This document shows positions 8,042 to 16,535 of a stretch of 64,000 bases of DNA, piece by piece; position 1 is the first letter of the stretch; the number at the start of each line of letters is the position of its first letter. The translations under genes and the position numbers were made by a program. The DNA is from DATFJT01 sp965230755 (GTDB lineage: Bacteria; Bacteroidota; Bacteroidia; Chitinophagales; Saprospiraceae): NCBI GenBank assembly GCA_965230755.1, contig CBDDLT010000026.1, forward strand, positions 102,651 through 166,650, read 5' to 3'. The notes below the pieces were generated by a model. That model was not told the origin of the DNA. It ran no database searches and was given only the letters and a program-made list of their open reading frames with translations.

Positions 8042-8478
8042 AGATACCTAGAAACGAAAGAAAAGCACCTAAGATCAATACGACGGCATTACCTGATATC
8101 ATATTTATGTTATTGTTCTTCTTTATGGTCACGACTAGTATTCAAACCAGTAGTGCGGAATACCTTGAACTCCCAATTATCAAAAATATGGATACTCAAG
8201 CTGAAGAAATGTTGGATGAATTAATCGTTCGTATTGGCGAGAAGGAGGGAGAGTTTTATATAGAGATCAATGGAACCGTCGCGGATATTGATCAATTAGA
8301 CCATATAATAGCAACAGAAATTATCGAACATAAGAAGAAGGGTATTTTTAATGACAAAGCGATCTTATGGATCGATGTTGATATTCCCATGTTCATCGTC
8401 AACGACTTGAAGGAATCTCTTCAGGCAAATGAACTTTATTCCATAGAGTACATTCACTTGGCAGATCATTCTTATTGA
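8038..8478 (+). CDS. exbD: ExbD/TolR-family biopolymer transport protein (second copy)
   Basis: This 146-residue protein has a basic N-terminus (MKIPRNERKAPK), one transmembrane helix (about 17-37) with the conserved Asp in TTALPDIIFMLLFFFMVTT, and a periplasmic ExbD domain. It probably forms a heteromer with the preceding ExbD in the energising complex for the TonB receptors found at 39944 and 60471. The 4-base overlap implies coupled translation. Confidence 0.9.
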   Translation: MKIPRNERKAPKINTTALPDIIFMLLFFFMVTTSIQTSSAEYLELPIIKNMDTQAEEMLDELIVRIGEKEGEFYIEINGTVADIDQLDHIIATEIIEHKKKGIFNDKAILWIDVDIPMFIVNDLKESLQANELYSIEYIHLADHSY

Positions 8479-8709
8479 GGTTTAAATCTATATTTTATCC
8501 AGACAATTAAGTGAATCTTATTCGACCCAATACCAGCCATTTCTAATGGAATCGCTATTGAAATATATGATTAAGGAGAACTTCTTGATCTTTGATGATA
8601 TAATATCAATTTCGATAAACTTGAAATAATGTATATTTAAGTGGAGGCAAAAAATTGCAAAGTCCTCTTTTGAAATGGGATCAATAATTGAAGAACTAAA
8701 ATTTACAGA

Positions 8710-9057
8710 ATGTCAGATAAAACAACTCTTGAAACCCAATGGATACTGTTAGAAAAACTGGGATATATTAAGCCGTTTGATGGCTTGAAAGCTAAGTTGG
8801 TACATACCGATCATCAGACTTGTGCTTTCTGGGAAATCGACGAGGGGGCAATATTGCCTCGGCATCAGCACGTACACGAACAAATAACCATAGTAACCAA
8901 AGGGGAGTTAGAGTTGACAATCGCAGATGAGACCAAAGTGATGAGAGAGGGCATGGTCGCGGTGATTCCTTCCAATACTGATCACGAGGCAAGAGCAATT
9001 ACCTACGTTGAGGTTACCGATGTGTTCTATCCGGTGAGAGAGGATCTAAAATCTTAA
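8710..9057 (+). CDS. Single-domain cupin protein
   Basis: This 115-residue single-domain cupin shows motif 1 as ILPRHQHVHEQITIVTKGELEL (two or three His and a Glu as metal ligands) and motif 2 as MVAVIPSNTDHEARA (a final His). The closest styles are the KdgF-like small cupins. The substrate is not readable. It lies 16 bases before the beta-lactamase-like gene and may share its transcript. Confidence 0.85.
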   Translation: MSDKTTLETQWILLEKLGYIKPFDGLKAKLVHTDHQTCAFWEIDEGAILPRHQHVHEQITIVTKGELELTIADETKVMREGMVAVIPSNTDHEARAITYVEVTDVFYPVREDLKS

Positions 9058-9073
9058 AATTATAAATTTCGAT

Positions 9074-9937
9074 ATGCTGAGATTCGGATCATATATCCTT
9101 GGATTTTTGATTTTGGCCTTGTTAACTGGTTGTCAAACTAATAAGAAGGAAAAAGCGGAGAAGGCTTCTAAGGAAGAAGTAACTTTAAGTGATAAACGCA
9201 TCATTAATGACGATTTCCAAAAAATACTAGATTCAGCTGATGTAATAGGTTCTATTCTGGTATACAATCCCCAAAAGAAGGAATTTTATTCTAATGACTT
9301 CGAATGGGCCGAGCTTGGAAGATTACCCGCTTCTACTTTTAAAATTGCGAACACCATAATTGGCCTGGAAACTGGAGTTATTGAAGGCAAAGATAAAATC
9401 TTCAAATGGGGTGGAGAAAGTAGGGCTTTAGAAGTTTGGGAGCAGGATCTTATCCTCAAAGAAGCTTTTCAGCGTTCATGTGTGCCTTGCTATCAGGAGG
9501 TAGCTAGAGGCATTGGACCAGATAGGATGAATAAATATTTGAATAAGTTGGAGTATGGTGATATAGAAGTTGACTCTGCCAACATAGATATGTTTTGGTT
9601 GGTAGGTGATTCGAAAATAAGCCCTTTTCAGCAAATTGATTTTTTACAAAGACTATACAGGAAAGAACTACCTATATCTAGCGCTACCTATGAAATCATT
9701 AAGGAGATATTGATACTTGAAAAGAGCGATGAATACTGCTTGAGTGCCAAAACCGGATGGGCGATACGAGAAGGTCAAAATAATGGATGGTTTGTAGGAT
9801 ATCTTGAAAAGGAAAAAGACTTACATTATTTCGCGACTAATATTATACCCAATGAAGCGTTCAATATGGATATGTTTCCTGTGATTCGTCAACAGATAAC
9901 CATGAAAGCGCTCAAAAAAATGGGTATAATTGAATAG
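9074..9937 (+). CDS. OXA-like class D beta-lactamase family lipoprotein
   Basis: This 287-residue serine hydrolase has a lipoprotein signal peptide (LALLTGC, lipid on C20). The active-site motifs sit at class D spacing: S87-T-F-K, S135-C-V, Y161-G-D and K226-T-G-W, and FWLVGDSKISPFQQIDFL matches the OXA scaffold. The family norm for the third motif is YGN; here it is YGD, which could alter activity. It may hydrolyse penicillins, or be a divergent penicillin-binding sensor-like protein. As a lipoprotein it would face the periplasm. It lies between a cupin and a methyltransferase gene with short gaps. Confidence 0.85.
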   Translation: MLRFGSYILGFLILALLTGCQTNKKEKAEKASKEEVTLSDKRIINDDFQKILDSADVIGSILVYNPQKKEFYSNDFEWAELGRLPASTFKIANTIIGLETGVIEGKDKIFKWGGESRALEVWEQDLILKEAFQRSCVPCYQEVARGIGPDRMNKYLNKLEYGDIEVDSANIDMFWLVGDSKISPFQQIDFLQRLYRKELPISSATYEIIKEILILEKSDEYCLSAKTGWAIREGQNNGWFVGYLEKEKDLHYFATNIIPNEAFNMDMFPVIRQQITMKALKKMGIIE

Positions 9938-9966
9938 AAGAATTAAGAGTCATAAATATTTGGATT

Positions 9967-10767
9967 ATGGATTTGACATTGAACGCAAAACGGTTTTCAG
10001 GAAAAGAGTATACCCAGATGTACCACGATTTTCGACCAGATCCTCCAATAACAATCATTCAGCAAAGTCTCAACTATTTGAACCAAGCAAAAGCTGAGTT
10101 GGTTATTGATATGGGAAGCGGAACCGGCTTATCAACCGGTATCTGGACGGATTTCACAGAGAAAATTATTGGTATTGAACCTGGAGAAGATATGATTCGT
10201 CTGGCTGATCAAAACAACAAAAGTACTAAAATTAATTACCGTCAAGCCTATGCCCATGACACTGGTTTAGAAGAGGGAATTGTCGATATCATTAGCTGTT
10301 CTCAATCCTTTCACTGGATGGAACCAAAAACTACTTTGGTTGAAGTGAGTCGTTTGTTGAAACCGGGAGGGGTGCTGGTTATTTTTGATGTCGTTTGGCC
10401 ACCAGAAGTCAATAGCTTTTATGAACAGGCCTATAATGACCTGTTTAATAGAGTTGAGGAATTGACTGCTGAAATAGACAAACCGATGGCCCATAAATGG
10501 AATAAGGACAATCATTTCCCCAATGTTCAATCGAGTGGTTTGTTCCAATTCACCAAGGAATCCTATTATCATAAGATTGAAGTATTCAACAAAGAGAGAT
10601 TTATCAACCTAGCGCTCAGTCAAGGTGGAATTCAAGCTCTCTTGAGAAGGGGGTACTCAGAAGAAGAAACGGGATGGGCTAAATTTAAGAATATTATCGA
10701 ATCATTAGATCCGCCCATTTCGAAAACGATGACCTTTAATTACCGTGTTATTTATGGTGTAAAATGA
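9967..10767 (+). CDS. Class I SAM-dependent methyltransferase
   Basis: This 266-residue protein has motif I VIDMGSGTGLSTG (about 43-55), an acidic motif after beta-2 (IGIEPGEDMI) and a Methyltransf_11-type core with SQSFHWME (about 107-114), the pattern of the Tam/UbiE-like superfamily. The substrate is unknown. It lies 29 bases after the beta-lactamase-like gene and may be co-transcribed with it. Confidence 0.85.
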   Translation: MDLTLNAKRFSGKEYTQMYHDFRPDPPITIIQQSLNYLNQAKAELVIDMGSGTGLSTGIWTDFTEKIIGIEPGEDMIRLADQNNKSTKINYRQAYAHDTGLEEGIVDIISCSQSFHWMEPKTTLVEVSRLLKPGGVLVIFDVVWPPEVNSFYEQAYNDLFNRVEELTAEIDKPMAHKWNKDNHFPNVQSSGLFQFTKESYYHKIEVFNKERFINLALSQGGIQALLRRGYSEEETGWAKFKNIIESLDPPISKTMTFNYRVIYGVK

Positions 10768-10842
10768 ATTGGTGATCTATTATTTTTAATGCCTTATGTT
10801 TATGCTTCGTTAGAAGTAATACTGTCTTAATCAAACTATACA

Positions 10843-11226
10843 ATGGAAAGAAAATTAATCAGTTCAGGTTCGACATTTGAAGAACAGGTAGCCTATTCCA
10901 GAGCTGTTGTTCAGGGAGATTGGATCTTTGTTTCGGGTACCACAGGTTTTAACTATGAGAATATGACCATTGCTGAGGATATCGAGTCTCAGACTGAGCA
11001 GTGCATGAAGAATATTAAGTCAGCACTTATTCAAGCCGGTGCTCAACTTTCAGATATCGTGAGAATAACGTACATCTTACCAAGGGGTAAGGACTTTGAG
11101 AAATGCTGGCCCATATTGCGTAAATATTTGGGCGACGTTCGACCAGCTGCTACCATGTTTTCCGCCGGTTTAATTGATGAAAGAATGAAGATTGAAATTC
11201 AAGTTACGGCTTTAAAGAAGCATTAA
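10843..11226 (+). CDS. Rid/YjgF-family protein lacking the canonical catalytic Arg
   Basis: This 127-residue protein forms the chorismate-mutase-like trimer fold of the Rid family (WIFVSGTTGF, QTEQCMKNIKSAL, MKIEIQVTALKK). RidA deaminates reactive enamines and uses an Arg in the PAR motif. Here the same place reads RPAATMF, so the Arg after PA is replaced by Ala. It is therefore more like the Rid4-7 groups, for which imine deaminase activity is not expected. Its own function is unknown. Confidence 0.85.
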   Translation: MERKLISSGSTFEEQVAYSRAVVQGDWIFVSGTTGFNYENMTIAEDIESQTEQCMKNIKSALIQAGAQLSDIVRITYILPRGKDFEKCWPILRKYLGDVRPAATMFSAGLIDERMKIEIQVTALKKH

Positions 11227-11325
11227 TTATAGGTCTAATTCAGTACGAAATACCAATTGGGAAAAATATTTTTTCATTTCATGCAACCCTTGATTTTTTT
11301 GTCTGTATAAGAGGTGTATTGATTT

Positions 11326-12063
11326 ATGAACTTAAATATTGGAGAATTGAAAACTTTAAAATTAGTAATCAAGATCATTTGGGCCATAATTTTATTTTTG
11401 GCTCCTTACCAAAGTATTGCTCAGAGCAAGAATATGGACAGCAAAGAAATTGCCGTAAAAAGTTTCTCAGAACTTGAGCTAGACGGTGTTTTTAATGTGT
11501 ATTTGTCTCAGGGAAATAAAGAGGCCTTAAGTGTTAAGACCAATGACCGAAATGCCTTGGAAAATATAGAATTCATTAACCGAGATGACAGGTTGGTGGT
11601 GAGAGATAGAAGGAAAAACAAAAAGAATAGAAAAACAGATATCTATATAACCGTGAAAGACTTGGATGTCATCGAGATCAAAACAGTGGGTAATCTTAAA
11701 ACACAGGAGAGCTTGAACTTGGATGATTTGGATGTACAATCTTCGCAGGTAGGAAATATTTCAATGTCATTAAACTGTGATGATTTAGATGTACATCTTT
11801 CAAATGTTGGTAATACTACCCTTGAAGGAACAGCTAAAAACCTCAATCTTCACAACTCCTGCGTAGGAAATGTTGATGCCTTAAATTTGGTAGCGGAAAA
11901 CCTGGAATTGCACAATTCTTCAGTGGGAAATACATCGATTAGAGCAAAGTCGTCTCTTGATATTGAATCATCTAGCATTGGTCAGGTCAAGTATCAATTT
12001 TCAGGGAATGAAGACGCAAAGAATATAGAGAACAGTGGTATTGGCAAAGTAAAGCGGCTGTAA
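11326..12063 (+). CDS. Secreted head-GIN-domain (DUF2807) protein with VGN repeats
   Basis: This 245-residue protein has a signal peptide (about 1-33, cleavage near SIAQS) and a DUF2807/GIN domain predicted to form a right-handed beta-solenoid. Seven turns of about 16-21 residues carry a repeated hinge: TVGNLKT, QVGNISM, NVGNTTL, CVGNVDA, SVGNTSI, SIGQVKY, GIGKVKR. It lies 32 bases upstream of an ECF sigma gene and probably begins that operon. The role is unknown; GIN proteins are periplasmic or surface proteins. Confidence 0.85.
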   Translation: MNLNIGELKTLKLVIKIIWAIILFLAPYQSIAQSKNMDSKEIAVKSFSELELDGVFNVYLSQGNKEALSVKTNDRNALENIEFINRDDRLVVRDRRKNKKNRKTDIYITVKDLDVIEIKTVGNLKTQESLNLDDLDVQSSQVGNISMSLNCDDLDVHLSNVGNTTLEGTAKNLNLHNSCVGNVDALNLVAENLELHNSSVGNTSIRAKSSLDIESSSIGQVKYQFSGNEDAKNIENSGIGKVKRL

Positions 12064-12095
12064 ATCAGGTATGAAATCAATGGGAGCTCTATTAA

Positions 12096-12674
12096 ATGGG
12101 GCTTCTATTAGAACTCGTTATAGAAACGTTGAGAAAGGAAGCCCCGGAAGTCAAAAAGAAGCAATTGAAGTCATGGTACGAGAAATACGCCAAAAGTGTA
12201 TTTAATACCTGCTTGCGTGTTGTGAACGATCGAGAAATAGCGAAGGATATGGTTCAGGAGAGCTTTATCAAAGCATACAATAAGATTGAACTTTTTAACG
12301 AAGACTTGGCTTCTCCGCGGACATGGTTGAGATCCATCGCGGTTAATAATTGTATTAACCACATTAATAAACACAGTAGAATACTTTACAGTGAGCAGGT
12401 TGGTTCCATATCGATTCCGACGTATGAACTTCCTGAAGATGAAAACAGGAAGAATAGAATAGATCAAATTAAAAGAAGCTTAGGCGAACTACCTCATGGA
12501 TATCGAATAGTATTGAGTCTTTATCTTTTTGAAGGTTATGATCATCGCGAGATAGCAGAAATATTAGAGATCAGTGAGTCGACTTCTAAGTCACAATATA
12601 GTAGGGCGAAAAGAAAGCTGATTGAAATTATGAATAGTAAGAATGAAACTAGAGGAATTTATAAGGAACAATAG
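12096..12674 (+). CDS. ECF-type RNA polymerase sigma factor
   Basis: This 192-residue protein contains sigma region 2 (WYEKYAKSVFNTCLRVVND ... KDMVQESFIKAYNKI, about 27-67) and region 4 (LPHGYRIVLSLYLFEGY, HREIAEILEISES as the HTH, about 130-175), with no regions 1 or 3. ECF factors direct RNA polymerase to envelope or stress promoters. The start is weakly supported; nothing else in frame is better. The next gene overlaps it by 32 bases and encodes a one-helix membrane protein, the usual place for an anti-sigma factor. Confidence 0.93.
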   Translation: MGLLLELVIETLRKEAPEVKKKQLKSWYEKYAKSVFNTCLRVVNDREIAKDMVQESFIKAYNKIELFNEDLASPRTWLRSIAVNNCINHINKHSRILYSEQVGSISIPTYELPEDENRKNRIDQIKRSLGELPHGYRIVLSLYLFEGYDHREIAEILEISESTSKSQYSRAKRKLIEIMNSKNETRGIYKEQ

Positions 12675-13179
12675 AGAAGAGTTCGATGATGACTTTCCCA
12701 ATGAACTTTCATGGAAAGCACTAGAGGAAAGACTTCCCGAGGAACAAAAATCTCGGCAATTATCGGTTAGAATGCTGATGAGGGTTGCGGCCGTATTGAT
12801 TTTCGGATTTGTTGCTATTGAAATTTGGCAACAAAATGGCAGAGCAACTGAGGAGTTTTCCTTGGGTGATGTGTCAGAAGAACTCGGAGAACTGGAAGCC
12901 CATTATATTGGATTGGAAGATATGAAGCGGGAAGAAGCATTTAAGGTGGAGACCTTAAAGCCCCATGAAAAGGAGGAGATAATGGAGGTTCTAGAAGAAC
13001 TAAAGGAAGAATTTGACATGCTTAAGAAAGATCTTGCTGATCATTCTAAAGACGAGGTGGTTATTGCGGCCATGATAGAAAATTATCAATTAAGAGTAAA
13101 AATATTAGAGCGAATACTGGAAGATGTTTCCAGTAGCACTAAGGAAGAAACTAAAACTATTGAAAATGTTAGTATTTAA
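12643..13179 (+). CDS. Putative membrane-bound anti-sigma factor (unrecognised family)
   Basis: This 178-residue protein has a cytoplasmic N-terminus of about 42 residues, one transmembrane helix (about 44-61, MRVAAVLIFGFVAIEIW) and a charged, coiled-coil-rich periplasmic part (about 95-165, EEIMEVLEELKEEFDMLKKDL). Its position, overlap with the sigma gene and topology suggest an anti-sigma factor, but there is no zinc-finger (ZAS) motif. The function is inferred from context only. Confidence 0.6.
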   Translation: MKLEEFIRNNREEFDDDFPNELSWKALEERLPEEQKSRQLSVRMLMRVAAVLIFGFVAIEIWQQNGRATEEFSLGDVSEELGELEAHYIGLEDMKREEAFKVETLKPHEKEEIMEVLEELKEEFDMLKKDLADHSKDEVVIAAMIENYQLRVKILERILEDVSSSTKEETKTIENVSI

Positions 13180-14230
13180 GTATTACAAACTGGCCTTGTT
13201 CGGGCTATTTTTGATCGCTTTCAACGGTGTTGAAGCAAAAAAGAATGAAAAATTCGAAAAAGTTATAGAGAAGTCATTCAATGTTCAAGATGGATATACA
13301 CTGGATGTATCCAATAAGTATGGTGATATTCGAATTGAAAACTGGAAGAGTGATAAAATTCAAATAAAGGTTATCATTACTGTTACCGCCGATAATGAGA
13401 AAGCAGCCAATAAGTCCTTTGATCGCATTGGTGTGGGCTTTAGTGAAAGCGACAATACAGTATTTGCCAAAACTGAAATTGCTTCAGAAAGCAACTGGAA
13501 ATCTGTAATGTCATGGAATTCTAAGACCAAGTTTCAAATAGACTATTTTGTCAAAATGCCAGAGTATATCGAATTGGATTTGGCCAATAAATACGGTGAT
13601 ATTCACTTAGGTGATATCAAAGAACAAGCAGATATAACTTTAAAATATGGTGATTTGAAAGCAGTAAATTTCTGTAAGAAATTGGAGTTGTATCTGGCCT
13701 ACGGAGACATGAAAGTTGAGAATATGGATCATGCCAATTTGGTTGTCAAGTATTCTGATGCCTTTATTGGTGGCGCCAATGCTATTGAACTTAATGCTGA
13801 TTATTCTGACATTAAGTTGGAGACATGTGGATCCATTGATCTCGATATGGATTACAGCGATTTAAAAGCAGAAGAGATAAAAGATATCATTGGAGATATG
13901 GATTATTCGGATATCAAATTGGAGCGTCTAATGCAAGGAGTAGAGATCGATATGGACTATTCAGATTTATACCTTGATTTTGTTTCGTCGAGCTTTAAAA
14001 GATTAATGCTTGATGGAGATTACTCTGATATTTCTGCAAACCTTGAGGACAATTCAGGCTTTGAAATTAGATTTAATGGTTCCTATGCGGATTTGGTCAC
14101 ATCATCTGGTTTTAATAACGGTGTCTCCAGAGATAAAAGTGGAACAAAACTGAAAGCAACGGGTAAGGTCGGCGATGGAAGTGGATTTATAGAAGCCAAG
14201 TTGACATATGGTAGCTTAAAAATACATTAG
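13166..14230 (+). CDS. Secreted DUF4097-like beta-solenoid protein with YGD/YSD repeats
   Basis: I chose ATG 13166 because it gives a clean signal peptide (MLVFKYYKLALFGLFLIAF...VEA); an ATG at 13124 would add a basic leader. The 354-residue protein contains about twelve turns of 20-25 residues, each with an aromatic-Gly/Ser-Asp hinge: NKYGDIRI, NKYGDIHL, LKYGDLKA, LAYGDMKV, VKYSDAFI, ADYSDIKL, MDYSDLKA, MDYSDIKL, MDYSDLYL, GDYSDISA, GSYADLVT, TYGSLKIH. This is the DUF4097 adhesin-like fold. It follows the putative anti-sigma gene with a 14-base overlap. Confidence 0.85.
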   Translation: MLVFKYYKLALFGLFLIAFNGVEAKKNEKFEKVIEKSFNVQDGYTLDVSNKYGDIRIENWKSDKIQIKVIITVTADNEKAANKSFDRIGVGFSESDNTVFAKTEIASESNWKSVMSWNSKTKFQIDYFVKMPEYIELDLANKYGDIHLGDIKEQADITLKYGDLKAVNFCKKLELYLAYGDMKVENMDHANLVVKYSDAFIGGANAIELNADYSDIKLETCGSIDLDMDYSDLKAEEIKDIIGDMDYSDIKLERLMQGVEIDMDYSDLYLDFVSSSFKRLMLDGDYSDISANLEDNSGFEIRFNGSYADLVTSSGFNNGVSRDKSGTKLKATGKVGDGSGFIEAKLTYGSLKIH

Positions 14231-14241
14231 TTGAGCACCAA

Positions 14242-14749
14242 GTGAGTGACCTACTCGAAAAGCTGTCCGGAGGAGACTTAAGGACGGTAGGTGAAGTATC
14301 TGAGGTAGTGACTATGGTCACTACTGAGGAGATTTTTGCCGAACTTTTTATTCTTATGTTTTCGGACGATGAAGTAGTCGCCATGCGTGCAGCAGATGCA
14401 GTAGAGAAGATTACTCTGAAAAAAACCCTCATACTTATTTCCCTATAAAGAAGAAATTATCCAATTACTGGGTTTAGTAAAGATTAAGCAAATCAAATGG
14501 CATTTGGCTTTACTTGCTTCCAGACCAGATTGGACAATAAGAGAATTGGGCATTGTTTGGGATCAGCTCTTTAAATGGACCGAGAACAGAAAAGAGAGCA
14601 GAATAGTAAGAGTGAATTCCGTGCAGTCCTTGCACGATTTATCCGAACAACATCCTGAACTTAAGGAAGACTTTCTTCAGTTGGTAGATCGTCTCAATAA
14701 AGAAAACATACCATCTATTCTAGCTCGAATCAGAAGACTTAAACTTTAA
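14242..14749 (+). pseudogene. HEAT-repeat-like gene interrupted by a one-base frameshift
   Basis: The first part (GTG at 14242) reads MSDLLEKLSGGDLRTVGEVSEVV ... FSDDEVVAMRAADAVEKIT in frame 1 and stops soon after an A7 run at 14419-14425. Reading six A instead of seven continues in frame 2 as KKPSYLFPYKEEIIQLLG ... RPDW ... VNSVQSLHDLSEQHPEL ... ARIRRLKL and ends at 14749. The joined protein of about 168 residues looks like a small bacterial HEAT-type helical repeat protein. It may be a true pseudogene or a sequencing error. Its stop overlaps the end of the convergent gene by four bases. Confidence 0.75.
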
Positions 14750-15870
14750 GACTTGAACTGGTATCCCATTCCCAAACCACTCATCCACAAATTGTCTTGT
14801 AAGCTCGTATGGCAGTATAAACCAATTCGATCATTGAATTGATAGGAAAGATCCAATCTCGGGCCAATAGAAAATTCACCAATATTCAAAGAGTAGTTTA
14901 GATTAAAACCAATTCCTATTCGAAACTTCTTATGTAGAATATTATAATTCAGAAAAGTATTGATAAAATATACGTAGTCATCAGAATAGACAGGATATTC
15001 ATAATTCTCAGGGATTTCACCGATTGCACTTCCCGTTGGATCAGACTCTCTTTGATCGTTAAAAACTAAGTTATCCCCGAGTATGGTTCTAATGCGAACT
15101 TCATCAGTCGAAAAGGATTGTTTATTATAGACAGCAAGTCCTACACCGCTATTCCATCTGTTTTTATAGAACGTCATTGATCCAAACATACCAGGTCGAG
15201 ATAAACCGAAGGAATAATCAGTTCTATGCAAATGGGCCGCTCCAGCACGCAGCCCAGTCTGAATTCCTTGGGCTGCAGCACTCAACGGAATAATATGATC
15301 TTGCTCAGTAAATTCTAAAGACAATTCATCCACCATTTCATAATCTATAAGTTGTATATCGGACATTGGTAATTTGTAAAGGTCGATGGCAACATGATCA
15401 ATACTCTCCTTATGTATTGCTGTTGGACCTGCTGATTCGATATGAGATAAGTTGGCTGGGATTTGCGTTGTTGCAATAGCAATAGCTTGAGATGAATGGG
15501 TGGCTTTAGAAGCAGTTTCGTCCTTAGTTACAGCTAAAAGAGACGATGTTGCATTTAGTTTGATAGGATCAGTGACGATTTTCTTTTCTTCAGACTTGTT
15601 GTCTGGAGGTATAGGAGCAGATTGCTCAATACTCAAAGAAGGGTTGGCAGGTGTTTTTATAGTAGAATTACTGTGAACGAATGGATCAGAAATGGGGCCA
15701 AAAAACAAAACTAAAGAAGCCGCAATAAGAAAAGCGGAGGCAGGGAGCATAAAGAATATTCCTCTCCTTCTTTCTTTTTCTTCCAGCATCTCCTTCATTT
15801 GCTGCCAATCTTCCTCATGGTATTCAGGAGAATATGATTGTAGTGTTTTTCTTAACTTATTGATTTCCAT
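14746..15870 (-). CDS. One-helix N-terminus joined to a beta-barrel-like C-terminus (putative anti-sigma)
   Basis: Residues 1-37 are charged and cytoplasmic-like (KLRKTLQSYSPEYHEEDW), 38-60 form one transmembrane helix, about 61-195 are a Ser/Thr/Pro-rich linker, and about 200-374 alternate as beta-strands with Tyr/Phe/Gly (GVGLAVYNKQSF, FRIGIGFNLNYSL, IGPRLDLSYQF, MSGLGMGYQFKS), like an outer-membrane barrel. It overlaps the upstream sigma gene by 14 bases. The layout suggests an anti-sigma factor that links the inner membrane to an outer-membrane barrel; the function is inferred. Confidence 0.6.
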   Translation of the reverse strand: MEINKLRKTLQSYSPEYHEEDWQQMKEMLEEKERRRGIFFMLPASAFLIAASLVLFFGPISDPFVHSNSTIKTPANPSLSIEQSAPIPPDNKSEEKKIVTDPIKLNATSSLLAVTKDETASKATHSSQAIAIATTQIPANLSHIESAGPTAIHKESIDHVAIDLYKLPMSDIQLIDYEMVDELSLEFTEQDHIIPLSAAAQGIQTGLRAGAAHLHRTDYSFGLSRPGMFGSMTFYKNRWNSGVGLAVYNKQSFSTDEVRIRTILGDNLVFNDQRESDPTGSAIGEIPENYEYPVYSDDYVYFINTFLNYNILHKKFRIGIGFNLNYSLNIGEFSIGPRLDLSYQFNDRIGLYCHTSLQDNLWMSGLGMGYQFKS

Positions 15871-16426
15871 ACCGAATTATTTTGTTCCTTTCGAACCATA
15901 ATTTTTTCATATTCCTCTTGGCTTTGGCCAAATTGGACTTAGAACTTCCAACGGTGATATTGAGTTTGTCGGCTATCTCTTGATGACTGTATCCCTCCAC
16001 CACGAAGAGATTAAACACCAATTTATATGCCGGTGAGAGGTCTTGGATTAGTCCAATGATTTCTTGAGCGGATAAATCCGAAATAGGATCATCTAAGGTC
16101 AAGAGACTATTTTCTTTTTCTTCAATGCCTTCTTTCGTTAGAAAGCTGCGCATTTCTTTTCTGTAATGATCAATAGCCGTATTAACGGTTATTCTATACA
16201 TCCATGTTTTTATACTTCCTTTGCCCGATGAAAAGCGTTTCAACTCTTTAAATATCTTAAAGAAGGCTTGGTTCAACACAAAAGCAGCCTCATCTCTATC
16301 ACTGGTATATCTCAAGCACACAGACATTAACAGACCATAGTATTTTTTGTAAAACACTTCTTGGGCTCTCCTGTCATTTTTCAAGCAAGCCTTAACTAAG
16401 CTGTTTTCTGTCCATTTTTTATTCAA
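15857..16426 (-). CDS. ECF-type RNA polymerase sigma factor (second)
   Basis: This 189-residue sigma factor has region 2 (FYKKYYGLLMSVCLRYTSDRDEA ... FKELKRF, about 25-63; GSIKTWMYRITVNTAIDHYRK, about 68-90) and region 4 (LSPAYKLVFNLFVVEGYSHQEIADKLNITVGSSKSNLAKAK, about 130-172). It differs clearly from the sigma factor at 12096. It is followed with a 14-base overlap by the one-helix/barrel protein, its likely regulator. Confidence 0.95.
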   Translation of the reverse strand: MNKKWTENSLVKACLKNDRRAQEVFYKKYYGLLMSVCLRYTSDRDEAAFVLNQAFFKIFKELKRFSSGKGSIKTWMYRITVNTAIDHYRKEMRSFLTKEGIEEKENSLLTLDDPISDLSAQEIIGLIQDLSPAYKLVFNLFVVEGYSHQEIADKLNITVGSSKSNLAKAKRNMKKLWFERNKIIRYGNQ

Positions 16427-16535
16427 TCCAAACTCATTTCATAACACATATTCAAGTGAATAATATGAACTTGCATATTGTATGCCGTCATATCTGGTTT
16501 TACATAGTGTCTATTTTCATGTTCTCTGATTGTGC

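Noticed and set aside
8792..8998. Minus-strand open frame of 68 codons inside the cupin gene
   Set aside because: It is a shadow of the cupin coding frame; it has low-complexity residues and no family pattern.
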